From the NCBI GenBank assembly GCA_019245275.1, contig JAFARW010000098.1, positions 1 through 8,488 of the forward strand: a stretch of 8,488 nucleotides of DNA. Direction: 5' to 3'. The notes below the pieces were generated by a model. That model saw only the letters and a list, made by a program, of their open reading frames with translations, was not told the DNA's origin and did no database searches. The DNA comes from Vulcanimicrobiota bacterium. Lineage in GTDB: Bacteria > Vulcanimicrobiota > Vulcanimicrobiia > Vulcanimicrobiales > Vulcanimicrobiaceae. Shown in pieces: positions 1 through 6,924 of the stretch (its first letter is position 1; every line of letters starts with the position of its first letter). Made by a program: the position numbers and the translations under genes.

Positions 1-77
1 TGCGGACGCGCGCATTTGCCGGGATGGTGCGGCAATTGATGCGCGGCTTCGAACTTAAACTGCTTGCGAATTTGCAT
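1..77 (-). CDS. queD: 6-carboxy-tetrahydropterin synthase / PTPS-family protein (QueD-like), N-terminal fragment
   Basis: Only the first 25 codons lie in the window; the gene continues past the left edge. The peptide starts MQIRKQFKFEAAHQLPHH and continues to PGKCARP, followed by two bases (CA) that probably begin a His codon. This matches the N-terminus of the PTPS/QueD family: a short beta strand, the AAH motif giving the first zinc-ligand histidine (His13), then a KC motif with the expected catalytic cysteine (Cys22) just before an HxH zinc motif, of which only the first position would be visible. Family members convert 7,8-dihydroneopterin triphosphate to 6-carboxy-tetrahydropterin (queuosine pathway) or a related pterin. 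The ATG at 77 is preceded by a weak GGAAAA-type ribosome site, and no other start codon lies in frame nearby. The gene follows the protease stop by 54 bases on the same strand, so the two may be co-transcribed. QueD versus another PTPS-family enzyme cannot be decided from 25 residues. Confidence 0.75.
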   Translation of the reverse strand, partial: MQIRKQFKFEAAHQLPHHPGKCARP

Positions 78-131
78 GCGTTTTCCAGGCGAAGTTCGCG
101 GATTGCAAGACGTGGTCCGCCCGCAGCGGTT

Positions 132-1313
132 CTACGGGCGCTGGATAGTCAGTTGCATCGCCGCGAAATCAAACGTCACGGTAAAGCGCCGAAAGTAACC
201 GTGCGAAATCGTGCCAGCTACCGCGAACGGGAAGATGCCGAACTGGTCGCCTTCAGGCGTGTAGATGCCGGGAACATCCGTCACACTGGCATCTCCGATG
301 GCGACAACCGCTTGAAACGGGATGAACCTGACCATCCCGCCGCCGCCCATGCCGCTGGAGGCGTGCGCCGAATCGAGCACGATATGCGCGGCATCGACCT
401 CCGCTTTGGTTGCTTGAACGCCACCGCCGGCCAGCCCAGTGTCGATGTTGAACAGCGCTTCGGGCGCGTCGTTTATTCGTCCGCGCGCGAAGATGAAATG
501 ATCGCCGACGAGCCACATGGGAACCGTCGCGGTACCGGACGGCAGCGACGCGGCGGCTGTTTGCCAATCTTGGGGCGATCGCAGGAGCAGCGCACCACGA
601 ATGTAGTCGAGCGTTGAGATAAAATGCATCAACAGACCCGTGCCGATGACGCCGTCAATCTTGTAGTGACCGCCGAACGCGCGCGTCGGCAACAATTTCG
701 CGGGCACGTTGCGCAGCGTCAAGTTGCTCAGCGTTAGCGAAGGAACGATTGCCGAACGCACCGGTGCGCGTCGTCCGCCCGCAAAGATGCCCACGCCCGC
801 CGATTGTGTTTTCAGCTTGAGCTCCTGCGCGAAGGTGGTATCGAGTGCGACGTCGGGCGCACCGGTATCGATCAAGAAATAACTTTGGTGTGTGCCGACC
901 CGCACGCGAACAATCGGCAGCGGGTCGGTTACGACGAACGGGACGCGGATCGTGCCATAGGTCGACGGCTCGATTTGCCATTGACCGCTAATCCCACGGC
1001 GCTGCGAAAGGATATCCAACTCGTGCTGCGCTTGCGTTGCGGTGCCGGTGTCGCCGAGCGCCTTGCGCAGGAGCGATTCCGCATTCGTTAGGTGGTTGCG
1101 GTAGAGTTCGATCGTTCCTAATCCCAGATTGGCCGAAGCATTCTGCGGATCGCGTTGCAAGATGGCAGTGTAGGCACGCGCGGCACCATCGAAATTTCCG
1201 GTTGCAAAAAGTTTGCCCGCGTCATCGGCGGCACTCACCGCAACCCGAGCGGGTACCAAAACGACGGCAAAAATGCAGGATAGTAGCCACATGAGATGAG
1301 GGTACCGTTTCAC
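132..1313 (-). CDS. Exported TPR-containing aspartic protease-like protein with two DTG motifs
   Basis: From a GTG start the protein has 393 residues. The N-terminus reads like a signal peptide: M-K-R-Y-P-H, then a hydrophobic stretch (about 7-22) and a VSA/A cleavage site near residue 28. Residues about 29-100 form two TPR-like helical pairs (GNFDGAARAYTAILQRDP, then ANLGLGTIELYRN). Two retropepsin/pepsin-like halves follow, with catalytic-type motifs FLIDTGAPDVALD (Asp149) and FNIDTGLAGGG (Asp291). Each half also has a downstream hydrophobic-glycine strand (DGVIGTGLL in the first, VAGTISHGYF in the second). Having both DTG motifs in one chain suggests a self-contained bilobal active site, whereas retroviral-type proteases need a homodimer. 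Substrate is unknown; the likely location is periplasmic or extracellular. The frame extends to a GTG at 1382, but that adds a non-signal-like leader and runs into the ribosome site of the divergent regulator. ATG at 1292 is another option but lacks the charged n-region. None of the starts has a good Shine-Dalgarno. Confidence 0.85.
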   Translation of the reverse strand: MKRYPHLMWLLSCIFAVVLVPARVAVSAADDAGKLFATGNFDGAARAYTAILQRDPQNASANLGLGTIELYRNHLTNAESLLRKALGDTGTATQAQHELDILSQRRGISGQWQIEPSTYGTIRVPFVVTDPLPIVRVRVGTHQSYFLIDTGAPDVALDTTFAQELKLKTQSAGVGIFAGGRRAPVRSAIVPSLTLSNLTLRNVPAKLLPTRAFGGHYKIDGVIGTGLLMHFISTLDYIRGALLLRSPQDWQTAAASLPSGTATVPMWLVGDHFIFARGRINDAPEALFNIDTGLAGGGVQATKAEVDAAHIVLDSAHASSGMGGGGMVRFIPFQAVVAIGDASVTDVPGIYTPEGDQFGIFPFAVAGTISHGYFRRFTVTFDFAAMQLTIQRP

Positions 1314-1314
1314 G

Positions 1315-1330
1315 GTCAAGAAGTTGTCAA
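1315..1330. promoter_or_regulatory. Candidate regulator site: two GTCAA half-sites 11 bases apart
   Basis: GTCAA occurs at 1315-1319 and again at 1326-1330, an 11-base period on the same face of the helix. OmpR/PhoB-family regulators typically bind direct repeats with about this spacing, and the Pho box is built from TGTCA-type half-sites 11 bases apart. The site lies between the divergent protease gene and the response regulator, about 58 bases before the regulator start, so autoregulation or control of the protease is possible. Only two short half-sites are present and chance is a real alternative. Confidence 0.25.
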
Positions 1331-1373
1331 GGTGAACGCGGGGCTCAACCCATGCGGCTTGAACGATAGGTAC

Positions 1374-1379
1374 AGGAGG
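1374..1379 (+). promoter_or_regulatory. Shine-Dalgarno of the response regulator gene (AGGAGG)
   Basis: A perfect AGGAGG is followed by an 8-base spacer (CACGAGCT) and then ACG at 1388, the first codon of a canonical response-regulator N-terminus. This site decides the start: no ATG, GTG or TTG lies in any frame between it and the conserved core strand at about 1403. Confidence 0.8.
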
Positions 1380-1387
1380 CACGAGCT

Positions 1388-2086
1388 ACGCCGCGACCAC
1401 ACATCCTAATCATCGAAGACGATCCAAAGACCGCCGCAACGATAGAGCGCTATCTAAACCGCGCCGGATTGAGCACAGTGGTCGCACACGACGGCGCATC
1501 CGGCGACCGAATCGCCGCGTCGGAGGACGCTGATCTCGTAATCCTCGACCTAATGCTTCCTAAGCTCGATGGAATAGAAATTTGCCGAAGAATACGCGTT
1601 CGCGGAAATACGCCGATCATCATGTTGACGGCTCGCGCTGATGAAGAACATCGTATCGGCGGATTGCTGCACGGTGCGGATGACTACGTGATCAAGCCAT
1701 TCAGCCCGCGCGAGCTCGTCGCCCGCGTGCATACTGTGCTGCGCCGCGCAGAACAGTCAATTCGCACGCCGGCATCGACCCGATTCGCGAACCTCATTGT
1801 TGATCCGCACCAACGCCGAGTCCACGTCTCAGGGCAAGTTGTCGATCTCACTCCCACCGAGTACGATCTTCTGATGGCGCTGTGCAGCTCACCGGGCGCT
1901 CCGTGGTCGCGCGGCGCACTGATCGAACGCGTCTTCGGCTGGGACTATGAAGGTACGAATCGGACGATCGATACACACGTTACGAATCTTCGAAAGAAGC
2001 TTGAATCTGCCAACCTCTCCGCCGACGCCCGCATCGAAACTGTATTCGGGTTCGGGTACAAGTTCGTTTGCACAGCTGATGCGTAG
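1388..2086 (+). CDS. OmpR/PhoB-family response regulator, apparent ACG start
   Basis: With ACG at 1388 read as the initiator the protein has 232 residues, the usual size of the family. The receiver domain (about 5-120) begins PHILIIEDD, giving the acidic pocket Asp11-Asp12, the phospho-acceptor Asp54 in VILDLMLP, the switch Thr81 in IIMLTAR and Lys103 in VIKPF. The C-terminal winged-helix DNA-binding domain (about 130-230) shows DLTPTEYDLL, the recognition-helix region RTIDTHVTNLRKKL and the closing GFGYKFV. It would be phosphorylated by the kinase encoded immediately downstream and act as a transcription factor. The first conventional start codon in frame is a TTG at 1469, which would remove the first strand and the acidic pocket and is therefore implausible. 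The frame is open upstream only to a TAG at 1367. The start is thus a true ACG or an ATG altered by one base. The stop overlaps the kinase start. Confidence 0.92.
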   Translation, partial: TPRPHILIIEDDPKTAATIERYLNRAGLSTVVAHDGASGDRIAASEDADLVILDLMLPKLDGIEICRRIRVRGNTPIIMLTARADEEHRIGGLLHGADDYVIKPFSPRELVARVHTVLRRAEQSIRTPASTRFANLIVDPHQRRVHVSGQVVDLTPTEYDLLMALCSSPGAPWSRGALIERVFGWDYEGTNRTIDTHVTNLRKKLESANLSADARIETVFGFGYKFVCTADA

Positions 2087-3488
2087 CCTAGCCACCAAAG
2101 TGTCCTTTGGGTTAGCAGCACTCTTTATCGTTGCGTTCATCGTCATCGGGGCTATTGCAACGCGGAATTCAATCGTTGAAGCGCAGGCCCTCGCGCAAAA
2201 TGCCAGCCAATTGTTGAGATCGGCTGCGTTAGTCGACGTGCAGCGACTCGTCAACCGAAGTCGCAATCTCGCCGGCGTCCAAAGTGTCCTCGAGCAAGAC
2301 GCGAAGCGAGAAGGGCGCGGGCTCGTTCTTCTTGACATGAACGGCCGGTTGGTCGCATCGTCGGATCCGAGTCTGACGCACGCTTCGCTTGTTCGAACGC
2401 CGCAGGGGCTCATTACGATCGACTTGCGCTACGGCATCGGAGGTTCAGGTCGATTTGAGCGTCTCGTCCTTACCGAGCCGCTGGGGCTGATCCGCTCTCG
2501 CGGACGGTCAGTCGCACAACTTTATCCCTTGCCGCAACCGTTGAGTGAGCGGCTCCTCGCCGCATCGAACCGGCGGTTTCTAATTGCCCTCACGGTTGTC
2601 GGGGTCGTCACGCTTTTGTGCGGTTATCTGCTGGCGCAGCATTTGCTCGACCCGATTCGCCGGCTCACGCGCGCCACGGAACGTCTGCGAATGGGTTCTT
2701 ACGAGAAACTACACATTGACCGCGACGATGAGCTTGGCGATTTGGCATGCACTTTCAATGCACTGACCGACGAATTGCAGCGCGCTTCGCGGCAGCGCAA
2801 GGAACTCATCGCCGATCTCGCCCACGAGTTGCGTTCGCCGCTAACGAATATCCGTTGTGCGATCGAGGAGATGCAGGACGTCGGCCGTTCCGTGACAGCC
2901 GCGGACCTGGAGTCCGTGCGCGAGGACGTGCTGCAGCTACAGTATCTGATCGCGGATCTGCATGATCTCAGCATGGCGGATGCACATGCTCTCAGACTTC
3001 AGCTTGCGCCGTTGGAGCTGACGAAACTCGTCGTGGCTGCGCTTCAAGGATTTTCCCAGCAGTTCAATCTTAAAGGTCTGCATCTGACGACGCGGTTTCC
3101 GGACGCAGACGTAGTTGTCAGCGCAGACGGTGCGCGAGTCCGTCAGATTCTGGCAAACCTGCTGTCCAACGCGATCCGCACGACTCCCGTCGACGGGACG
3201 ATCGTAGTTTCTGTCACGCGGGAAGACGATGTTGCCGCAGTTCTCGTACAGGATTCAGGCCCAGGGTTTAATCCGGCGCACGGCCAGCTAATATTCGAAC
3301 GATTCTTTCGTGAAGAACCGTCGCGTTCACGTCAGACGGGCGGCAGCGGGTTAGGACTTGCGGTGTGTCGTCAGCTCGTACTCGCGCTCGGAGGAAGAAT
3401 TCATGCTGAGAACACGGAGAACGGCGCGCGATTTACATTCACGCTTCCGCTCGCCGAACGCGCCGCTCTCGAAGAGGCAGTTCTTTAG
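2079..3488 (+). CDS. Membrane sensor histidine kinase (HAMP, HisKA, HATPase_c)
   Basis: 469 residues from the ATG at 2079, which overlaps the regulator's TAG by 8 bases and has no strong ribosome site of its own, implying translational coupling. Order: transmembrane helix 1 (about 9-30), an extracytoplasmic sensor region of about 135 residues, transmembrane helix 2 (about 166-186, FLIALTVVGVVTLLCGYLLA), a HAMP linker beginning LDPIRRLTRATERL (about 189-238), and a dimerisation domain with the phospho-acceptor His249 in LAHELRSPLT. The ATPase domain has the N box ILANLLSNAIR (Asn364), G1 box DSGPGF (Asp392) and G2 box GGSGLGLA (about 421-428). All residues needed for autophosphorylation are present. 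The sensor region contains LVLLDMNGRLVASSDP, which recalls the core strands of PAS/Cache-type sensors; the ligand cannot be inferred. The frame extends back to 1947, but that leader lies inside the regulator gene and precedes helix 1 with non-signal-like sequence. The 3' end overlaps the convergent E2 gene. Confidence 0.93.
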   Translation: MRSLATKVSFGLAALFIVAFIVIGAIATRNSIVEAQALAQNASQLLRSAALVDVQRLVNRSRNLAGVQSVLEQDAKREGRGLVLLDMNGRLVASSDPSLTHASLVRTPQGLITIDLRYGIGGSGRFERLVLTEPLGLIRSRGRSVAQLYPLPQPLSERLLAASNRRFLIALTVVGVVTLLCGYLLAQHLLDPIRRLTRATERLRMGSYEKLHIDRDDELGDLACTFNALTDELQRASRQRKELIADLAHELRSPLTNIRCAIEEMQDVGRSVTAADLESVREDVLQLQYLIADLHDLSMADAHALRLQLAPLELTKLVVAALQGFSQQFNLKGLHLTTRFPDADVVVSADGARVRQILANLLSNAIRTTPVDGTIVVSVTREDDVAAVLVQDSGPGFNPAHGQLIFERFFREEPSRSRQTGGSGLGLAVCRQLVLALGGRIHAENTENGARFTFTLPLAERAALEEAVL

Positions 3489-4849
3489 AGCGAGCCATCC
3501 GGCCCCATGCCCTCCAGGCGCTTTTTCAAGTCCGCGAGGTAGCCGCTCGCCACGTAGCCATCGACGACGCGGTGGTCGAGCGAAAGACAGCAGTTCATCA
3601 TCGATCGAATCGCGATTGCATCATTCTCGAGGACGACGGGTTTGCGCACGACCGCCTCCATCGTCACGATGCCGGCTTGGCCGCCGTTGATGATCGGCGC
3701 CGATGCGTAAGAACCATTCGCGCCGTTATTGTTGACCGTGAACGTTCCGCCGCCTAAGTCATCGACGTTGAGTTTGTTGTTCCGCGCCTTCTCGATCAGC
3801 TGACCGGCGACGATCGCAAGGCCGCGGATCGAGAGTTTATCGGCGTGCTTTATCACGGGCACGACGAGGTTCGTCGGCAGCCCGATTGCGATCCCGATAT
3901 TGACGTCCGGGTGGACGTAGATACCCTCATCGGTGAAGCGCGCGTTCATTAGCGGAAAATCTGCAATCGACTCAACGACCGCACGGATGAAGAAGGGCAA
4001 GAGCGTCAGCGAGTAGCCATGGGCGCGCTGGAATGCTTCCTTCTCGCGCTGACGCCACTTCCAGAGATTCGTAACGTCAACTTCGACCATCGACCATGCA
4101 TGCGGCGCGTTATGCTTGCTCTCGACCATCCGCTGCGCGATGATGCGCCGTGCTTGGTTAAGCGGAACGATCGTGCCGGGTATCGGCGCGGCGTACGTGC
4201 TGGTCTCCGTCGTCGGCGGGTGCGTCGGAGCTTGTGCTGCCGCGGGAGCTTGTGCGGGCGGCGCCTGTGGCGGCGGCACTTGCGCCGGTGTAACGGATGC
4301 AGCGACGGCTTGACCGACTGCTGCAGCCGGTCCCATCCGCGCCGCGGCCATCACGTCGTCAACCGTGACGCGCCCGTTTTGTCCGCTGCCGCGCAGCGTT
4401 GTGATGTCGATGTGATGTTCGCGCGCGAGGCGCCGAACCGCAGGGGATGCGCCGCGCAATGCCGCCGCGCCGTCACGCACGTATGCCGCTCCGTTACCGG
4501 CACTTGCAGCTGTCGTTTGTGGATGCTCAACCGTCGCTTGCGGCGGCGGTGACGGGGGTGCTTCCGGTTGCGGGTGCGCCTGCTCCGGAGCGCTCCCTTC
4601 GGTCAGCGCTTCGCCTTCGTCGATGATTGCGATCGGCGTGCCTGTCGCTACCGTTTCGCCTTCCTTGACGAGCAGTTGGCTCAACCGGCCCGTGACGGGT
4701 GAAGGAACTTCGGCATTGACTTTGTCGGTCGAAACCTCAACGAACGATTCGTACTTTTCAACGTTGTCGCCGGGCTTCTTGAGCCACTGCGCAACCGTTC
4801 CTTCGGTGACCGTTTCGCCGAGCTGCGGCATCGTTATCGTAGTTGGCAT
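3485..4849 (-). CDS. bkdB: Dihydrolipoamide acyltransferase, E2 of a 2-oxoacid (branched-chain type) dehydrogenase
   Basis: 454 residues. The E2 core passes the acyl group from the lipoyl arm to CoA. An N-terminal lipoyl domain (about 2-78) carries the lipoylation lysine Lys43 in EVSTDKVNAEVPSP. A Pro/Ala/Gln linker (about 84-122) leads to the peripheral-subunit-binding domain (about 134-170, ASPAVRRLAREHHID ... GSGQNGRVTVDDV). A second Ala/Pro/Gln linker (about 186-215) leads to the catalytic acyltransferase domain (about 225-454) with active-site SLDHRVVDG (His426, Asp430). There is a single lipoyl domain, as in most bacterial BCKDH E2 proteins. The start ATG shares one base with the E1-beta stop (TAATG), so it is read by coupling as the last gene of the operon. 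Its TAA overlaps the kinase TAG on the other strand. The symbol follows the Bacillus bkd scheme and assumes branched-chain specificity, which the sequence suggests but does not prove. Confidence 0.93.
   Translation of the reverse strand: MPTTITMPQLGETVTEGTVAQWLKKPGDNVEKYESFVEVSTDKVNAEVPSPVTGRLSQLLVKEGETVATGTPIAIIDEGEALTEGSAPEQAHPQPEAPPSPPPQATVEHPQTTAASAGNGAAYVRDGAAALRGASPAVRRLAREHHIDITTLRGSGQNGRVTVDDVMAAARMGPAAAVGQAVAASVTPAQVPPPQAPPAQAPAAAQAPTHPPTTETSTYAAPIPGTIVPLNQARRIIAQRMVESKHNAPHAWSMVEVDVTNLWKWRQREKEAFQRAHGYSLTLLPFFIRAVVESIADFPLMNARFTDEGIYVHPDVNIGIAIGLPTNLVVPVIKHADKLSIRGLAIVAGQLIEKARNNKLNVDDLGGGTFTVNNNGANGSYASAPIINGGQAGIVTMEAVVRKPVVLENDAIAIRSMMNCCLSLDHRVVDGYVASGYLADLKKRLEGMGPDGSL
4227..4255. 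repeat. Short direct repeat in the second E2 linker
   Basis: GGAGCTTGTGC occurs at 4227-4237 and 4245-4255, an 18-base period, within the stretch encoding the QAP-rich flexible linker of E2 (about 4208-4291). Repeats like this are expected from the low-complexity protein linker and may allow slippage in linker length. Confidence 0.6.
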
Positions 4850-5859
4850 TAGTATTTCACCATTTCGCGCATCACTTCGGCCATCCGATCGGTCGAGATC
4901 ATGAATTCCTCTTCCAGCGGCAATGCATAACCCATCGCCGGAACGTCGGGACCGCAGAGGCGCCGGATCGGCGCATCGAGTTCGAAGAGCGCTTCCTCGG
5001 CGACCATCGCGCTGATCTCCGCACCGATGCCGCCAAACTTGTTGTCTTCGTGGATGACCAGCAACTTGTGCGTCTTGCGCAGCGAATCCAGAATCGCTTT
5101 GCGATCCATCGGGCGGATCGATCGCAGGTCGATCACTTCGACCGAAAGGCCTTCGCCTTCGAGTCGCTGAGCGGCTTCGAGCGCTTGATGCGCGTTTAGG
5201 CCGTAAGAAACGACGGTCAAAGCCGAACCCTCTTTGAGCACGTTCGCTTTGCCGAGCGGAATCGTGAAGTATTCGTCCGGCACTTCATCTTTGATCAACC
5301 GATACGTGCGCTTGTGCTCCAAAAACATCACGGGGTCGGGATCCTCGATCGCGGTGTTCAGTAGGCCCTTGATATCGCGCGGAGTTGAGGGAGCGACGAT
5401 CTTTAGTCCAGGCACGTGATAGAAGAGGGCCTCAACCGATATCGAGTGTGAGAGCGCGCCGCGCACGCCGCCGCCATAGGGCGTGCGTATGACCATCGGG
5501 CACGTATACTCACCGTTGCTGCGGTAGCGGATCTTTGCCGCTTCGCCGACGATTTGGTTGAACGCCGGATAGATGAAGTCGGCGAACTGAATCTCCGCAA
5601 TCGGGCGCAGGCCTTCCATCGCCATTCCGACCGCAACACCGACGATCGAGGCCTCGGCAATCGGCGTATCGATGACCCGTTCGGCTCCGAACTCTTCGAT
5701 GAAGCCTTTTGTGATCAGGAAGACGTTTCCGCGGTTGCCGACGTCCTCGCCAAGGATCAAAACGCGATCGTCGCGCTTGAGCGCATCGTACAGCGTCGCG
5801 CGAACCGCTTCGACGTTCGTCATCACCTTCGAAGGCGCAGCTATTGCCATGGTTCCCAT
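4849..5859 (-). CDS. bkdAB: 2-oxoacid dehydrogenase E1 subunit beta (branched-chain type)
   Basis: 336 residues, the normal size. The N-terminal pyrimidine-binding transketolase domain (about 14-190) contains LGEDVG, the activating glutamate Glu69 in DTPIAEASIVG, QFADFIYPAFNQIV, and the RTPYGGG ... LSHS segment with His138 at the active-site position. The C-terminal transketolase domain (about 205-336) includes VSYGLNAHQALEAA, EVIDLRSIRPMD and IHEDNKFGGIGAE. With E1-alpha it forms the thiamine-diphosphate-dependent heterotetramer that decarboxylates the 2-oxoacid and loads the lipoyl group of E2. The ATG at 5859 overlaps the E1-alpha end by 19 bases. A second ATG at 5850 (overlap 10) is also possible: a GAGGG element lies only 3 bases before the first and 12 before the second, so neither spacing is ideal. 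This is the only E1-beta for two E1-alpha genes here. Confidence 0.94.
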   Translation of the reverse strand: MGTMAIAAPSKVMTNVEAVRATLYDALKRDDRVLILGEDVGNRGNVFLITKGFIEEFGAERVIDTPIAEASIVGVAVGMAMEGLRPIAEIQFADFIYPAFNQIVGEAAKIRYRSNGEYTCPMVIRTPYGGGVRGALSHSISVEALFYHVPGLKIVAPSTPRDIKGLLNTAIEDPDPVMFLEHKRTYRLIKDEVPDEYFTIPLGKANVLKEGSALTVVSYGLNAHQALEAAQRLEGEGLSVEVIDLRSIRPMDRKAILDSLRKTHKLLVIHEDNKFGGIGAEISAMVAEEALFELDAPIRRLCGPDVPAMGYALPLEEEFMISTDRMAEVMREMVKY

Positions 5860-6872
5860 GCTCCCTCGTGAACGTTCGTGTAGAGATCGGATGCTTGCGG
5901 ATAAGGCATCGCTTCGGCTTCGTCCGTCGCCTCATTCGCTTCGCGCAATACATCCTTGCGAAGCGCGTCGATCTCTTCGGCAGTCATAATCTTGTTTTCG
6001 ATCAGGACGCGTTCGAAGCGCGGCACCGGATCGTTAGCGCGCTGCACTTCCACCTCTTCGCGCGTACGGTAGGTGCGGTCATCGTCATCCGTGCTGTGCG
6101 CCAAAAATCGGTAGCACATGCCTTCCACGAGGGACGGTCCGCTGCCGGAGCGCGCGCGTTGCATCGCGCGATTGACGACGTCGTAGGTCACGATGGGGTC
6201 GAAGCCATCGAACTGCTCGCCGGGCATTCCGTAGCCTTCCGCGCGCTTGCAGATATTCGGCTGCCCCATCTGCTTACTGAGCGGCGTCGAGATCGCCCAC
6301 TGGTTGTTCTCGCATAAGAACACAATCGGCAATCGATGGACGGCCGCGAAGTTCATCGATTCATGCCACTCGCCTTCGCTGGTCGTTCCGTCGCCGAACG
6401 TCACCAGCACGGCACGGCCACTCTCTTTACGGTACTGCAGCGCGTACGCTGCGCCGACGGCATGCGGAATCTGCGCTGCCAGGATCGACGAAAACGACAT
6501 CATTCCAATGCGGCGCGATGAGTAATGGTTGGGGAATTGACGTCCGCCGTTGTGATCGGCCGCGCGAGCGAAGAGCGAGAGCAACACTTCGAGCGGCGTG
6601 AAGCCGATGCCGACCGCTAATCCAAGGTCGCGGTAGTACGGCGCGAGGATATCTTTGCCGCGGATGAACGCCATTGCCGCGCCGGCTTGGATCGCCTCAT
6701 GCCCCTCGCTACCGAGGGCGAACGGAATCTTGCCTTGACGATTCAGTTGAAAGCCGCGGTTGTCGAGCTGGCGTTGCATCAGCATCGTGTGCAATATCAC
6801 GCGAAGCTGATCGTCGCTGAGACCGTAGCGCTCGAGTGTGCCGGTCGTGGCCGGAGTGGAAGTCGTCGTCAT
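5841..6872 (-). CDS. bkdAA: 2-oxoacid dehydrogenase E1 subunit alpha, copy 1 (adjacent to E1-beta)
   Basis: 343 residues from the ATG at 6872. It contains the thiamine-diphosphate motif GDGTTSEGEWHES (Gly160-Asp161-Gly162) closing with CENNQWAIS (Asn189-Asn190), the PYYRDLG segment, and the loop FLAHSTDDDDRTYR (His259, Ser260) characteristic of BCKDH-type E1-alpha. It catalyses the decarboxylation step with E1-beta. An in-frame ATG 9 bases earlier (6881) is less likely: the purine-rich AAAGGA at 6881-6886 uses that very codon's A and is spaced 8 bases from the 6872 ATG. The gene follows copy 2 by 52 bases with its own ribosome site, and its end overlaps E1-beta. It aligns without gaps to copy 2 over the last 327 residues (about 68% identical by hand count). 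Exact substrate range (branched-chain versus pyruvate) is inferred from the loop motif and operon layout. Confidence 0.93.
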   Translation of the reverse strand: MTTTSTPATTGTLERYGLSDDQLRVILHTMLMQRQLDNRGFQLNRQGKIPFALGSEGHEAIQAGAAMAFIRGKDILAPYYRDLGLAVGIGFTPLEVLLSLFARAADHNGGRQFPNHYSSRRIGMMSFSSILAAQIPHAVGAAYALQYRKESGRAVLVTFGDGTTSEGEWHESMNFAAVHRLPIVFLCENNQWAISTPLSKQMGQPNICKRAEGYGMPGEQFDGFDPIVTYDVVNRAMQRARSGSGPSLVEGMCYRFLAHSTDDDDRTYRTREEVEVQRANDPVPRFERVLIENKIMTAEEIDALRKDVLREANEATDEAEAMPYPQASDLYTNVHEGAWEPWQ

Positions 6873-6880
6873 CGCAGCCA

Positions 6881-6886
6881 TCCTTT
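6881..6886 (-). promoter_or_regulatory. Shine-Dalgarno of E1-alpha copy 1 (AAAGGA)
   Basis: Read on the minus strand, AAAGGA is followed by TGGCTGCG (8 bases) and ATG at 6872. It overlaps the upstream in-frame ATG at 6881, which argues that translation begins at 6872. Confidence 0.6.
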
Positions 6887-6924
6887 AGAAAGCGCTATCG
6901 TCCACCCTGCGAGCCGATAAGAAA

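Noticed and set aside
24..617. Plus-strand frame of 197 codons opposite the protease gene
   Set aside because: It is antisense to a well-supported protease, rich in Arg/His with no recognisable motif; a GC-rich shadow frame.
1302..1330. TTGACA on the minus strand at 1325-1330 as a -35 box for the protease gene
   Set aside because: No acceptable -10 lies 15-19 bases downstream, and it is only 12 bases before the proposed start codon.
1314..1382. Upstream GTG at 1382 as the protease start
   Set aside because: It would place a non-signal-like leader before a good signal peptide and overlap the AGGAGG of the divergent gene.
1889..2413. Minus-strand frame of 174 codons across the regulator/kinase junction
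   Set aside because: It overlaps two genes with full catalytic motifs on the other strand; composition is unlike a real protein.
4019..4552. Plus-strand frame of 177 codons inside E2
   Set aside because: Arg/Cys-rich translation of the antisense of the E2 linker and catalytic domain; no motif or ribosome site.
5844..6317. Plus-strand frame of 157 codons inside E1-alpha copy 1
   Set aside because: Antisense shadow; a similar shadow (7180-7593) appears opposite copy 2 because the sense genes are paralogues.
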